A stretch of DNA of 64,000 bases from Acanthaster planci (lineage: Eukaryota; Echinodermata; Asteroidea; Valvatida; Acanthasteridae): assembly GCF_001949145.1 (NCBI RefSeq), contig NW_019091528.1:388425-452424 (forward strand), read 5' to 3'. This document shows, one piece after another, positions 12,584-23,937 of the stretch. Under the pieces are notes generated by a model. The model made no database searches. It was not told the DNA's origin and saw only the letters and a list, made by a program, of their open reading frames with translations. Every line of letters begins with the position of its first letter. The first letter of the stretch is position 1. The translations under genes and the position numbers were made by a program.

Positions 12584-15500
12584 CTGTAATCAGAGCATGC
12601 ACAAACCATTTTAGAAAAATACTGAAAACCTAATTTCAAGCACTCAACACCGCGACCGAATACATCCTGTCCACACTCAGACCTTCTGTAAACTTTGGCA
12701 AGGAAACATTCAAACTTGCATCAAATCGCAGCTATCGCCAACTGAATGGCATACGTGTATTAGCCGCTGAAATATGACAGAAAATGCAGGTTTAAAATGC
12801 GATCTCAGTACTGCCGGTCATTAGATCGAGCGACAGACCAATCAGAGCGCCACGGATGGCATGGCTGATTTTGGTAAGGTAGGTTCAATGCTTTCATTCA
12901 GGGGCGTCGTGTGGGGCCGGGTGTGGAACCCCTCTTTAATTAAATCCAGTCGGCAAATAGAGCTTCAGTCGCCAAATGAATCCGAAATCGGTACGCAAGC
13001 ATGAAATGTAGCGTACTGCAGATTTCCACTTTACACGACACCAGGTCGGCGAATAAGTTAAAAGTCAGCACATTGCCTCTGGCACATCCCCCAAAGAAGC
13101 TGTCTTCGCTATGCCCCTGCTTCCGTTATCATTAGGGTCTTCAATGGGTACACAGGCTGATGTAATATTTGAACTGTCCTACAATCCGGCATGTCGGATA
13201 TTTTGCCCGCTTTAAATTATGAAATTATGAAGTCTGGCATCTTATTGGGTTTTCAAGGTTCACATTTATTTTCGAAAGCCTCAGAAACCACACACATACA
13301 TACCAATAAATAATTTCGGTATTCCGTGGGGAACTTGATGGAAGGAAACGATTAAAGTCTCAATATTACATGGTACAAAAGAAAAAAAAAGGTTTACTCA
13401 ATGAGATGCTAAAGAGGAGAAAAAACCTACACTCCGTGTCGTCAGGATCGCACACCTTAAGGAGTCTGACATCGCTTGCGTTGACGATACCTTGAGCAAC
13501 GTCCGTAATTACTTTTTTGTCAATCTGAAACAAAAGCAAAAACGTGCATGGGGGAGTTTAGTTAATACCGATGCCCTCAAACACGACCTCCATAAATTGT
13601 ACAAATCCCCCTGAATGAACAAATACAGATTCGTTGTCAAGCCACAGGTGCGGTTAAGTAAGCCATGAACTTGAATGACAGAAGGTAAAAACTGACGTTC
13701 TCAAGCAAATTTTAAAGCTTGGGCAATAAACGACACTACAGTGAGGCCATGTGCGCACTAAAAAAACTAAATCAAGTGTGAAGAATGAAGTGACAAAAAT
13801 ACAAAGTCATTGTGTAGCCAGGTGAATCAAAACAACTTTTTAAAAAGGAGGGTAAAATTGACGTTCTATAGCAAATTTACTCGAATCTGAATTTGAAGTA
13901 CAGTTCCCGTTTCATTCTGAACAGAATACGTGTAGATCATGTTTTCTACAACTTGTTAGTGCCAAGAAATGATTCTGGAGGCCATAATAAGGTAATCACT
14001 AATATTTATGCCATTACTTGCTGTAAATAACTTACTGCTTTCTTCATGTTTACAGAAAACGACTGAAATTTGATTTCTGTACCATTTGTCCTCGTCATTG
14101 CTGTTATATCTCCTTAAATTGAGTCCATTTTTGTCTCATTGTAGTCACGATGAATTTTGAAAGAGTTCGAATCAGTAATTAAAGTTGTTGATGAAAAACT
14201 AATCTGGTACATCAGCGATATTAGTAAATGGAAGTAGACTTTAAAGACAATCCGATTCTAACTCGCCTAGTCTCCAATCTTCTCACCTGGATTATCAGCT
14301 TGGTGAAAGGTCCCGTTATGGCTTTCAGAATTTCGAAGTCCACGTCCTGTTCCTGTAGATCCAGGCCCCCGAGAATGGCGTTGGTCAGCGCCTCCAGGTA
14401 GTGCGAAGCCACCTCGATGGGCAGGAAGATGAACACCGTCAGCCAGTTGAACATGTCGTGCACCGTGGCGCCGCCAAAGGCCCGCCGGAATTCGTTGCGC
14501 TCCTTGGCCTGGCCCAGCGCTACTATGGTGTTGGTGACCGAAGTGCCGATGTTGGCCCCCATCACGATGGGGATGCTCTGCCGGACGCCGACTGCGAGAA
14601 GAGGCAATCACGAGACGCCGTGAAAATGGGGCCTGGGCAGGTGCCGTTGTGTCCTTCCATTTTTCGATGGTTTAACAGAAAACGTGGAGGGAGTGGACAT
14701 ATTTTCATCCCCGTTATGTTTAATTTAGATCATGTTGGTAGGGATATCTACACTGCTTTAAAATGTACAGCGCGTATTGATGGGTTGCACAGGGGAGCGA
14801 GGCAGGGCCGGCTGTGCACAACAAGGTGCAGAGTTTATGTTTGAGAAACATGAGGTGCTGCACTCAACGGTAACGTAATAAATTGCTTACTAATGGGAGG
14901 ACTAAATGCAAGAAAACAATATTTCGGACATTAATTTATAATGTTCTTTTGAAACTTACATTCGAGATACTCAAAATACCAGGGGCAAATTACGGTATAG
15001 TTCTTGATAAACTTCGAAACTTAATGCACGATAATACATCAGATGGCACGCGTTGCTTTCTGTGGATATTATAATTGGTACAAATAATTTTTGATAATGG
15101 GCTTGTGAGGCCATGTCAGCAATGCGAAGACAATTAAGTACACTCACTGATTTCTGCGGACACCATAGCGACTACGATGGAAGTGGAGGTACTAGAGCTC
15201 TGTACCAACACGGTGACGAGCACGCCGATCATGAGCCCGCAGACGGGATTGCTGAGCAGGAAATGGTCGTTGAGCACCTCCCCGGCCGCCACGCCTCCCA
15301 ACAGACGGAAGGCCGTGCTCAAGAAGTCCAGGGAGCAGATGAACATGTAGAGGAACCCCGAGAGGAGGATCACCTTGACGATGATGAGGACGATGAAGCG
15401 TGCGCGTTTAGCGCTGGACAGATCTGCAAAGATACGCAAAGACAAAGTTAGGGCACAGTCAAATCAACTGTGAAAAACAAAATGACTAGCAAGCCGTTAA

Positions 15501-16107
15501 AACGTGCGAGAATAGGAGACGCATGCGTCCATTTGATGTGGTCATTTTGTCGTGGTCATTCTGTCAGGCACAGTATACTAAAGCACTATTTCATCACATT
15601 TGAAAGTAGTGATTTCTTCAGAGATATTATAGGATTGTGGGCCTGGTCATAAGGAATAAATAACCAAACAAAGCGACGATAAAATGGCTTCTTCCTAGTC
15701 ACGTGAATCACAAGTCTACAGTACTGTGAGGTTAACGTTGAGGTACATAATACAGGTAGACATACATTTCAGATTTCAAGTAAATATATCATCATTGTGA
15801 AAATGATTTGACAGGTTTTGCGGTACCACAGAAATTGTAAGCCTAGAACTTGATGAATTATTTGCACTTATACTATTCACAACAAAATATGAAACGGAAC
15901 GTAATTATTCTATGGAAACGTACTGGCCCATTTCTCCCCCTCCCGTAATTCGGGGAGAGTAGCTGCCCAGGGATCGTCATCCTCTTCCTTCAGTCCCTTC
16001 TCCTCGTCCTGTGGCCACTCCGAATGATAGTCGACCCCTCCATTCACGGGTCCAGGGGCGTCGATGACTGCAAGGCCGTTTTTCTCCTCCAAAGCAACCT
16101 CTTGCAC
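11681..16107 (-). CDS. slc34: SLC34-type sodium-dependent phosphate cotransporter (five exons, one frameshift)
   Basis: This gene encodes a type II Na/phosphate cotransporter of the plasma membrane, which takes up inorganic phosphate with sodium. Exons in transcript order are about 16107-15924, 15423-15148, 14591-14287, 13524-13431 and 12583-11681. All junctions use GT/AG with agreeing phases. The family's two inverted repeats are present: first [11 protein letters not shown], then [11 protein letters not shown] and [13 protein letters not shown]; second [11 protein letters not shown], then [10 protein letters not shown] after the frameshift and [12 protein letters not shown]. The N-terminal exon has the typical acidic DDPWA...EKW segment. 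The first exon with the start codon was not identified and should lie above 16.1 kb. The extracellular loop between the two repeats is short compared with vertebrate paralogues. A single extra base near 12253-12254 shifts the frame in the last exon. The predicted C-terminus is NPAFDAV, a possible PDZ ligand (inference). Confidence 0.92.
12584..13430 (-). other. SLC34 intron 4
   Basis: An intron of 847 nt. The donor gtaggt follows exon 4 and the acceptor attacag precedes exon 5. No embedded gene or repeat was recognised. Confidence 0.75.
13431..13524 (-). CDS. slc34: SLC34 exon 4 (loop exon)
   Basis: A 94-nt exon, phase 0 to phase 1, encoding [12 protein letters not shown] and ending in a DPDDTEC segment. 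It follows TKLIIQ of exon 3, as LIVQLDKKVI does in family members. It forms the start of the large extracellular loop. The acceptor is ttgtttcag and the donor is gtaggt. Choosing this donor is required to keep the phase into exon 5. NASD supplies a possible N-glycosylation site. Confidence 0.85.
13525..14286 (-). other. SLC34 intron 3
   Basis: An intron of 762 nt with donor gtgaga and acceptor tttcag. No embedded gene was seen. Confidence 0.75.
14287..14591 (-). CDS. slc34: SLC34 exon 3 (end of first transport repeat)
   Basis: A 305-nt exon, phase 1 to phase 0. It encodes [18 protein letters not shown], then [19 protein letters not shown], then a hydrophobic helix and [13 protein letters not shown]. 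This is among the most conserved stretches of the SLC34 family. The acceptor is ctcgcag and the donor is gtgaga. Joining to exon 2 restores an Ile codon across the junction (AEI-I-GVRQ). Confidence 0.93.
14592..15147 (-). other. SLC34 intron 2
   Basis: An intron of 556 nt with donor gtgagt and acceptor ctcgcag. Nothing else was recognised. Confidence 0.75.
15148..15423 (-). CDS. slc34: SLC34 exon 2 (first membrane helices and QSSS motif)
   Basis: A 276-nt exon, phase 1 to phase 1. It encodes the first hydrophobic helix ([20 protein letters not shown]), [14 protein letters not shown], and then [18 protein letters not shown], the first copy of the family's substrate-site QSSS motif. The acceptor is tttgcag and the donor is gtgagt. 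Confidence 0.93.
15924..16107 (-). CDS. slc34: SLC34 N-terminal cytoplasmic exon (5' boundary uncertain)
   Basis: Encodes an acidic cytoplasmic N-terminal region ending [19 protein letters not shown], which resembles the DDPW...KW segment just before the first helix in SLC34 proteins. The donor gtacgt at 15923-15918 leaves phase 1 and joins exon 2 cleanly. There is no in-frame ATG, and the open frame begins at GTG. The exon should therefore begin at a splice acceptor, possibly the AG just upstream of tgcaagagg near 16109, with the start codon in an unlocated upstream exon. Confidence 0.75.
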
Positions 16108-18180
16108 TTGACAAAGGCTAGTCTCCGTCTGTCGCGATAAAAAGTCGCGATAAAAACTTTATACTTAATGTAGGCCAAACTGAGTAACTGCGTTCTCATG
16201 TTTTCTGGATACCCGCGACGCAGGAAAAACTAGTACTGTTGCGTACACTTTTGAGACTCTGATCAAATTGTGCGACGGTCGACAGTTAGTTTCTTTTTTC
16301 TGGCGCCTTGAGGCAACCAAAAAATGGGATAACACTATGCGCGGAGTAATTTACATGTATGGTGACAAGTCACTATAAAAGTGTAGTCTGGACAGGAATT
16401 CGTCATCTGTGTTACCGACAGGCACCCGGCACGACACAGTTTTTTGTTTGTTTGTTGTTGTTTTTTAGTATATAAGATAAAATGAATGAAGAAATTCTGT
16501 GACTAATTAAAATTGTCAAATCTAGTCTTAGGGAGTTGCAACTTATCAATACGTTTGCAAGGTTTTAACTTGAAAAGGTTTTTTCATCCTACAAATGTCA
16601 CCGAGGAAGTTGTAATCCTTTCATTAGATCCTAGCACAGTTTTTGCCATACTACTTGATTGTAACAGAAGCAACTTGGAGATTACTGTCACTGAATTTTC
16701 ATCTAGTTGATTAGTATCTTTGATGTAAATATTGTTAAAAGAACAGAAGAGAATTAAAATGGGTTGTCTATCAGTTGGTGCGCCTGCCTGTCGGTATGCC
16801 CTCCCAAAGTTGGAACCAACTTGTGACGTGGAATGGTTAAGAATCGTGATCTTCCTTTCAACCACCTGCATCTGCAGCCTCGCTGGGAAAACTGTCATCT
16901 TGCACATGAGTCTATTTCTCCTAACCTCACATAACTTCGCCTCCGCCCACACTGCAGCGTCACGGCGGAGAGCCACGTTGAAAAGTGGCAGACGGAAGTC
17001 ATTAAGCTGACCCGTTATTCTGGGAAGCCCTAACTTGACCAGTCATTCAAAGCTCAAGGCCACCAGTCTAAGGGAGTGCAGTAAAACTCCGGACAATATG
17101 ATAAATTGCGATCTGCCCCTTTAACTATCATCTAAGATCTCACGAGAAAACTCTGCTTCTTCTCATTTCTCCTACTCAGGTTGAGATTGGCCTCACCTTC
17201 ACCCCCTATTGTGGCGTCACCGCAGAGAGAGCGACTTTTGAAACGTGACCAATGCCAGATGGCAATCCTCAAAATCACCCGTCATTTTTTTGAAGCCTCA
17301 ACTTGACCCGTCATTTTGTCGGCTTTTGCGAGACGATATTCATGATCCCCCGGTACCGCGGGGCGTGGGTGCGCGTCCCATCAAGACCACCATCTGTGTT
17401 TTCCAAACCACTGCATGGGGCTTCGTTTCAGAGGTAAATTAGCTAAATTTGTTCAACTAGATGGAGTCCTTAAATTAATTGTGGCAGGTGGGACAGTTTC
17501 TCAACCAGCTTTGAGTTTCTGTAAATTCCATTTTGGTCTGTTAGTGTGGAGTTTGTGTGGATAAAGACCTAATGTGGTTTTGTCAGACCGGTAGGATCAG
17601 ACACCAAACCACGTGATATTACGTGTCTTTATCAAATCAACGAAAAAAATCACAACTTCATTTCAATTTGAGAAAACGAATATCTGCGACTTGAACGTTT
17701 GCAAAGGGGTTTTCTGTGTTTTGGAGAGATAATATTGTGATGGCCTTTCTTCGGCGTGAGTTTTTCCTCCAAACATTTCGAATTCAAAACCACCGTGTCT
17801 GCCGCTTTCACTGTGCATGGCTGGTAGCGGACCCAAAGTGTACTCTCCGTTTACTGGAGGTGTTTGTTTAGCCTAGTTGGTGCAATTGTCCAATTGTCCT
17901 TTTATATAATATAGTTTATGGTCTATAATTCTTGGGGTCACTTTGCGTTATTGTTCCCGTTCGAAGGAATAAAACCATTTCTTGTAAGTCCTTCCTATGC
18001 GTCCATAGTCAATGCAATGGTTCTCATATTTTGGGCCTTGAGAGAGAGCCGACGAGGGGGAGGTAGTAAAAATAATTGCTCGTTTTGAGAAATTTGTAAG
18101 TTATCATTTTCTCAGTTTTGGTAGGAAATTTCTCGGTCGGAGCCAAAAAATAAGGGTCAGCTGAAAATGCCAACCATACA
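16108..18180. other. intergenic, probable 5' region of the phosphate transporter
   Basis: No recognisable coding exon was found, although the first exon of the SLC34 gene should lie here. A weak tRNA-like stretch occurs near 16765-16830, and a diverged duplication lies at about 16915-17325 (listed separately). Confidence 0.45.
16915..17325 (+). repeat. diverged tandem duplication, about 150-bp copies
   Basis: Copy 1 (about 16915-17045) and copy 2 (about 17160-17325) share an ordered series of matches: a tctcct block, gcgtcac-ggcggagag versus gcgtcaccgcagagag, and cgttgaaaagtg versus ttttgaaacgtg. These are followed by gacccgttattctgggaagcc versus cacccgtcatttttttgaagcc, and cttgaccagtcatt versus cttgacccgtcatt. 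Boundaries are approximate. The origin is unknown; it may be two copies of a short interspersed element. Confidence 0.6.
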
Positions 18181-18357
18181 AATACGGCCGTTTCACAATA
18201 GTGCGCCCTCCAAGAGTTTGCACCGCGTTGGTCAATCACAATGCGCGAAAGTTGTCGACCCAATGCGCGTTTAGAAAGGGTCGGCAAATTTCGAGCGTTG
18301 TGATTGGCCAAGGCGTTGCAAACTCTTGGAGGTGCTCTATTGTGAAACGGCCGTATT
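18181..18357. mobile_element. palindromic foldback MITE, copy 1
   Basis: A near-complete inverted repeat. The arms at 18181-18241 and 18298-18357 are inverted copies, starting aatacggccgtttcacaata and ending with its complement. The arms share the words ctccaagagtttgca and caatcacaa. The central segment (about 55 bp) is itself semi-palindromic. A second, diverged copy in the opposite orientation lies at 32788-32962, which shows that this is a dispersed family. It has no coding capacity. Confidence 0.88.
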
Positions 18358-20222
18358 AACGACGGATTTAAGCCCAAATGACAAGACAGTGGTGAACATG
18401 AACAGCTTGGATGTGATTTTTCTACAAAAATGGAAAGATGATTTGGGTGGATGAGATACTGGAGACAGAATGCGATTTTGGCAGGCATCGTCTAAAGTCA
18501 CCTCTGAACCAGAGGGGGGAGGGGCAAACGTTCGTGTCTACAGCTCTCCTCTTCAACGTATGACTAAAAAAAAAGTGAGTGAGACCAGCTTGTGGACTTT
18601 TGGAGGTTTAAGAAAGTGAAGTAATAATTTCAGGCTGTTTGTTTAGTGTCTATAAAATTATCTTAAATGAACGAAGCGTACTTTCACAATTATTGACGTA
18701 CCACTTTCTATCTCACATTTTCTGAAAAAAAGTTAACAATAATCTGGAGAAATTTGGCCAGATTAAACCAACTTCGTGCACGCACTTTCATTTTATTGCT
18801 CCTCGTCGCGCATTTCTCGTTGCCTCCAAGCGCAAGCTTGGCATACAGCAAATAATGCAACAGGCGTATGAATGCACGATTACGTAATGTGCAGTTGACC
18901 ATTATACTTTACAATCAGATGCAAGTGGCACATCAAGTTCCCGAACCCATGGCTTATTGAGTTACAAACGCGAATACCTATGAACAAAAAATCTATTGGA
19001 AGGATATACCTTTGTTTGGCACCACCTGACCAACTCATTTACTTACTGGTATGCCGTTATACTCATCCGTACAAAACGGTTAAATGGATAGTAGCTCACT
19101 AGAGCAAACTACTTGTAAATGAGACGCCTTATTTTTTTTTAGGTTGTTTACTCGTACAAGTAAAACGGGTCCTACGAATGACCAAATTCCCTTCCCAAGC
19201 CCAAATTGTTTTAAATTTGCGTCAATCTCCCCACGCGAGGTATAAACCTAATACAGTTGGTGTGATGTGTCCTCGGGATGCTTTGCCGACTATACCAGTC
19301 AGATACAGATTGAAAAATACGAAGTGTCACTCTTCGTTTATACTCCTCACCACTTATGGCATGAATGAAGCAATGGCATGAATTCAAACACTGAGAAAAG
19401 GAAAGAATGTGCCTGACGTTTGCCAAGATGGCATGTTTTACACGTACTTTTGTACAGCTCTGCTGAACTATTTGAGGCATTTGCAACATTTTCAGCACCG
19501 ATTTTCTCCGTTTACAAAATCGCAATGAATAACGCCTGCAAGTTACATGTCATGATGCGAACAGTTGTCAAAACTTTTGCATTGCATATAAAATAACCCC
19601 TGAAGATATATAAGCCTATATATAGGCCTGTATAAGCAACACGGCTAGAAACGACGTTAACAAAATGTTTCCTCTAGACAACTGTCTCAGAATAACTTTC
19701 AATTATTCGACACGCTTATTTTAGCCTAACAATAGTATAATGGTGATTAAATTAATGTATACACTACTTTTTTCCTGTATCGTAACATTTGAAGGTTATG
19801 GTTAAAACGAGAATGATTGTGTCAAACTTACCACAGAAGTCATCTTTGGTTCGAAACTTCCAAAGGTTGAAAGAACTCAAACCGACAAGACTTTGGTGCC
19901 TGCAAATTGCAGACTCATGGCTTATATACTGCGGTCCTTGGCCATGATCAGGTGAGCGCCAGCTCTGAGTGGTACTCGTGCGTGGGGGACGACTCCAACT
20001 GCAGAGGTGGGGGATAATTATTTGCATTGTTTGCAAAGGTGGTGTTTCAGAAAAATCTGTAAACTCCTTTTCTTTGATTGTAAGAATGAGCAGAGGCTTG
20101 TTCAAGCATTATTTGAAAACCTTGGTTTTTTTTAAATTTCGGGATCTATAGCTTTCAAGTTGATTAAACGCGTTCTTAGCAGATTCATGAAGTTACCCAT
20201 CTTTGTTGTTGAATGGAATCTT
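18358..20222. other. intergenic, no gene seen
   Basis: Only short, unrecognisable open frames. No repeat or RNA gene could be supported. Confidence 0.45.
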
Positions 20223-20395
20223 CCACCGGCGCGCTTCTGCTTTCCATGACAAAAGACGGTGTACGCCGAAATGTGGACTCTTTGAAACCGGATTCACTGA
20301 CATTGGCGTCCATCGGCGCGCTTTGCTTTTCATGACAAAAGACGGTGTACGCCGAAATATGGACTCTTTGAAACCGGATTCACTGACATTGGCGT
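20223..20395 (+). repeat. two nearly identical tandem 87-bp units
   Basis: Unit 1 covers 20223-20309 and unit 2 covers 20310-20395. Both contain catgacaaaagacggtgtac and then gactctttgaaaccggattc, ending in cattggcgtc. Only a handful of differences separate them, mostly near the start of the unit, so the duplication is recent. An open frame passes through both units, but the protein is unrecognised. Confidence 0.88.
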
Positions 20396-23300
20396 CATGG
20401 GCAAGTGGTGCCCCCCCCGGAAAAAATGAAAAACAAACAAGAGAGAAGCGAAGAAAATGAGAGAAAAGGAGATGAAATTAGGATTTTAATAATTAGCAAT
20501 TCGTTTGAAAAAATGCAAAATTGCACCCAATCTCTTGTTTATCAATGCGTATCTTATGAGTGGTTCCCCCTTTTGGAAATGCCCCCGAAAACTTTGATTC
20601 ACCCTCCCCCTGAAAAACATCTAGTGACCCTGATGTTCACTGACGTCCTGCATATTACATTAGCTGAGTCGCAAACCAAACCACTAACAGGCATGCAGGG
20701 GCTTTGAGACTAACTTTGACAACAGATGCCGGATTTCAGGGGTTTCTGAAGTTCATTTAACCGCGGCACACGTGTGGCAGTTGAACGTGCATGGCTCATT
20801 TAGTGTGGCAGTTCCCACCAGCGTGGAAATAAGGGAATATGAAATTCCGCAGTAATAATGGTGATTTTGTTGCAGTGGGGTAGTGTTTCACGTGACAGCC
20901 AAGAGACTGGCACGTGATCAGCAGGCCTTCCTATCGTGACTGATGACCTATTGTTGTTGCCCCTATTTACAGAAGAATAGCGTGCTGGCTGCAAACGCCC
21001 TTCGAGCCTGTGTACACATTAGTCAGTGAGTTACGTCGTGATTGCCGTTCACGAATAGCGCACTGAGCTCTTGGGAATCAGGCTGTCGGGGTTCCGCAAC
21101 GTCACGGTGACAGCCTATAGTTTAAAATAACCAAAACATTTATCCAAGCGTACCACCAGGATTTCAACAAGTCTTGCTCCAAAAAGTTCAACCGGGATAC
21201 AATATCTCCTTAATGGAACTACCATTTTCCTGGAGTAATGATCCTACGTGGGCAAGAGACTGCTAGTTAAAGGAAAGTGATTCCAACTCCAGGTCACTTT
21301 TGTTATAGTAAATTCGAGTAAGTTCGCCACCCATGCAAAGTACACCCTGAATTAAAAGCCAGCTATCAAAACACCACAATAATACACGCAAAATACAACC
21401 CTTTTTAAAATTAGTGGTATAAATGTAAATTTCGAACGAGTTTTGGGTAAAATCGAAAATCAATTAAAGGGTTATTTTTCTACAAACTTTGGCCGCCCGC
21501 ACAACTTATGGGCGAAATGAGAGTGATCTCAGTATCGTGCGTGCTCGCAACAAATGGCTCATTTTATTATCCCTAAAGGAAAAAACCGAACCTTTTTCGG
21601 TTTCTGCAAAGCACCGTTATGCCAATTAAAACTAACGGTCGAACAACCTCAGGATCGAAGCAAATGTGCTTGGTTTTAAAAGACGCAGCAGATCTTCCGA
21701 TTCAAGGAAAATAATTCAGTGATTTATATTCTGGAATATGTCCAATCATTGCATCATTTGCCAATTTTACAATTACCGTCTTCTCAATATTCAACACTGC
21801 ATTTTTCGTGGATGCAATGTGGGGAGTATGGTCAGACGAACATTCGTTTTCATCGTCGTAATTAAAATCCTGCTCGAAGAAGCAGGAAAAGAGTAAACTT
21901 GCGTCTTGTTTTCTCTTGTATGCAATATGTGTCGAGAATTCAGCTTTATCTTGCTGGAAACTCTATCTCAGAATTGTGTGCTTCTTGAATATTACAGTTT
22001 GAATATCACAAAATTTAACGTAACATTGAAAAGATATAAATTTTCAGTAGAATACAGATAGTGTGATATTCAGATGTGATTTCACGTCGGCGTTGGGTTA
22101 TATTTGATTTTCTAACACGATCCAATAAAAAGACTTGTTCGGATGTAAGGCCTACCACCAATTAACTATAGCGTAAAACAGATGGTGGTAAATGTGCCTC
22201 TTTTATAGACCAAGTAAGAAAAAGGAAATAAGTTGGATAATGCAGATGTCTGTCTTTTCCTTTACGGCGTCGACAGACTGAGCAAAATGTCCCTTACATG
22301 ACCCGAAGTTCCCGCGGTTTTTCAATGCAGGGGGCCGTCCTGCATGGATTAGCCGCAGCTATAACAAAACCGATGTGGGCACATGCTACCCTCATGATCA
22401 GGAGCATACAATAATATAGGATTCTAACAAGGATTTAGGGATCCTGGAACTGCGTGGCAGGTTTTTTAATTATTTTCTACGTCTGGAAATGTGATTTATG
22501 TGATTTTTTTAATTTCATTTATTCAAAAGGGTACCGTGAGAGGAAACAGACTCAAACGGCATCTCAATAACTTTTAAGTGGAACATTTAGTGTAGAAACA
22601 ATGGAACAGCGTTTAGAATTGCATATTTCATCGATCATATTTATTGCATTATAATTGTCTGAGATGTAAGAACGCTGTTACCGTGAAATCAAGCATGTAC
22701 TTTTGTCCACTGTGGGAACTTGTAAATGCGTTGCCAGACTACCTGACTTGAACTAAAAAGTGATCTGATGGATATGTGAACATCTAATTCAAAAAAATGC
22801 AAAATTCTTATGTTCGAATGGGTGCAAAACTCAATGAATTCATCGCACACAGAAAACAGTAAATTCCAGACACGTTGATGGTGCCCGCTGGATATGGAAC
22901 TATTTCCTTCATCACAGCGTCCACATCTTGGAGCAACATTTTGCAATGTGTCTTTGCGGCGTGTCTGTTGGTCAGCGTACATGCAGCTCGAAGAGACAGC
23001 CAGATTTGGAGCCCCTTGACAATATGATGAGAGGCCGAACATTCACTTGTCCATGGGCAGGTGATGTCACGGATAGATTACGGCAACGTCCTCCGGCCTC
23101 AAGTGAACTTCCTGCCAAAGTACAGTAGTCGACAAGTTTTAAATAGAGGTCCGGAGTGCGAGTGCTCAAATCGAAAGATCTCCTCCGGAACTGACGGACC
23201 CGCATTTGCCGCTTGTCTGCCGGTTAGTGGAGTACAAAGTCACTGTCGATGTCCCGACCTTCAAGGCTGTGCATTGCGCCAAGCACAGGAGTATACCTTG

Positions 23301-23937
23301 ACACGTCGCCGGTATTGATAAGCAATGCTCGCAGCACGCGACACCTCTACGTGCGTCTGACACTAAACAGTTGTGACTCATAAGGACAAGCAATTTTGGG
23401 ACAGCGGCTGCATCCTCGCTGTCTGGGCACTTAGTTGAAACAACCCAGTAACTTAGAACCATATTTTTAAAGCTGAAGTTTCTTGTAAAGGCATTTAAGT
23501 CTCCTTTTTTAGCGATCTCTAGTCAACTGGAATTAAAACCAACAAAAATTGACACATTATTTAAACCAAACTAGTCAATTAGACTCTGTTTTCTGCACCA
23601 TGCTGGCTCGTTTCTAAACATTGAAAGGGGGGAATTGGGATTTCTAGTCAACTGGTCAGAATAAAAACAAACAAAAATTGGCAAACTGTTGACAGATTTA
23701 AGGAATCTTGGAGTGAAATTTCTCAAAGCATCCAGTGACTCACATTAGCTTGTCACACGTCTTAAAAATCATGCGCGTTTGCCTTCTCCAAGCTTTGGTA
23801 CTGCAAACAACAAAGTTACGCTTTTACCTAGTTTTGCCTGGATAATGCGGTACATCTGACACACAAAGGATGCTCTTGTGCACGTGTCCGTCACCACCAC
23901 TCTTCTCTATTGACAGCAGGCCTTGGATCAGATCGAG
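20396..23937. other. intergenic, no supported gene
   Basis: Open frames at 22689-23042 (minus) and 23061-23318 (plus) have no recognisable domain. They may be decayed transposon sequence flanking the piggyBac remnant. A small diverged repeat (ctagtcaactgg...caacaaaaatt) occurs at about 23518 and 23644. Confidence 0.4.

Noticed and set aside
11490-12614. Long plus-strand frames opposite the SLC34 last exon
   Set aside because: Shadow frames of the conserved minus-strand coding sequence; highly charged and without domains.
14401-15451. Plus-strand frames opposite SLC34 exons 2 and 3
   Set aside because: Antisense shadows; the minus strand carries the conserved transporter motifs.
18024-18488. 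A 154-codon minus-strand frame
   Set aside because: Most of it is the palindromic MITE read as protein.
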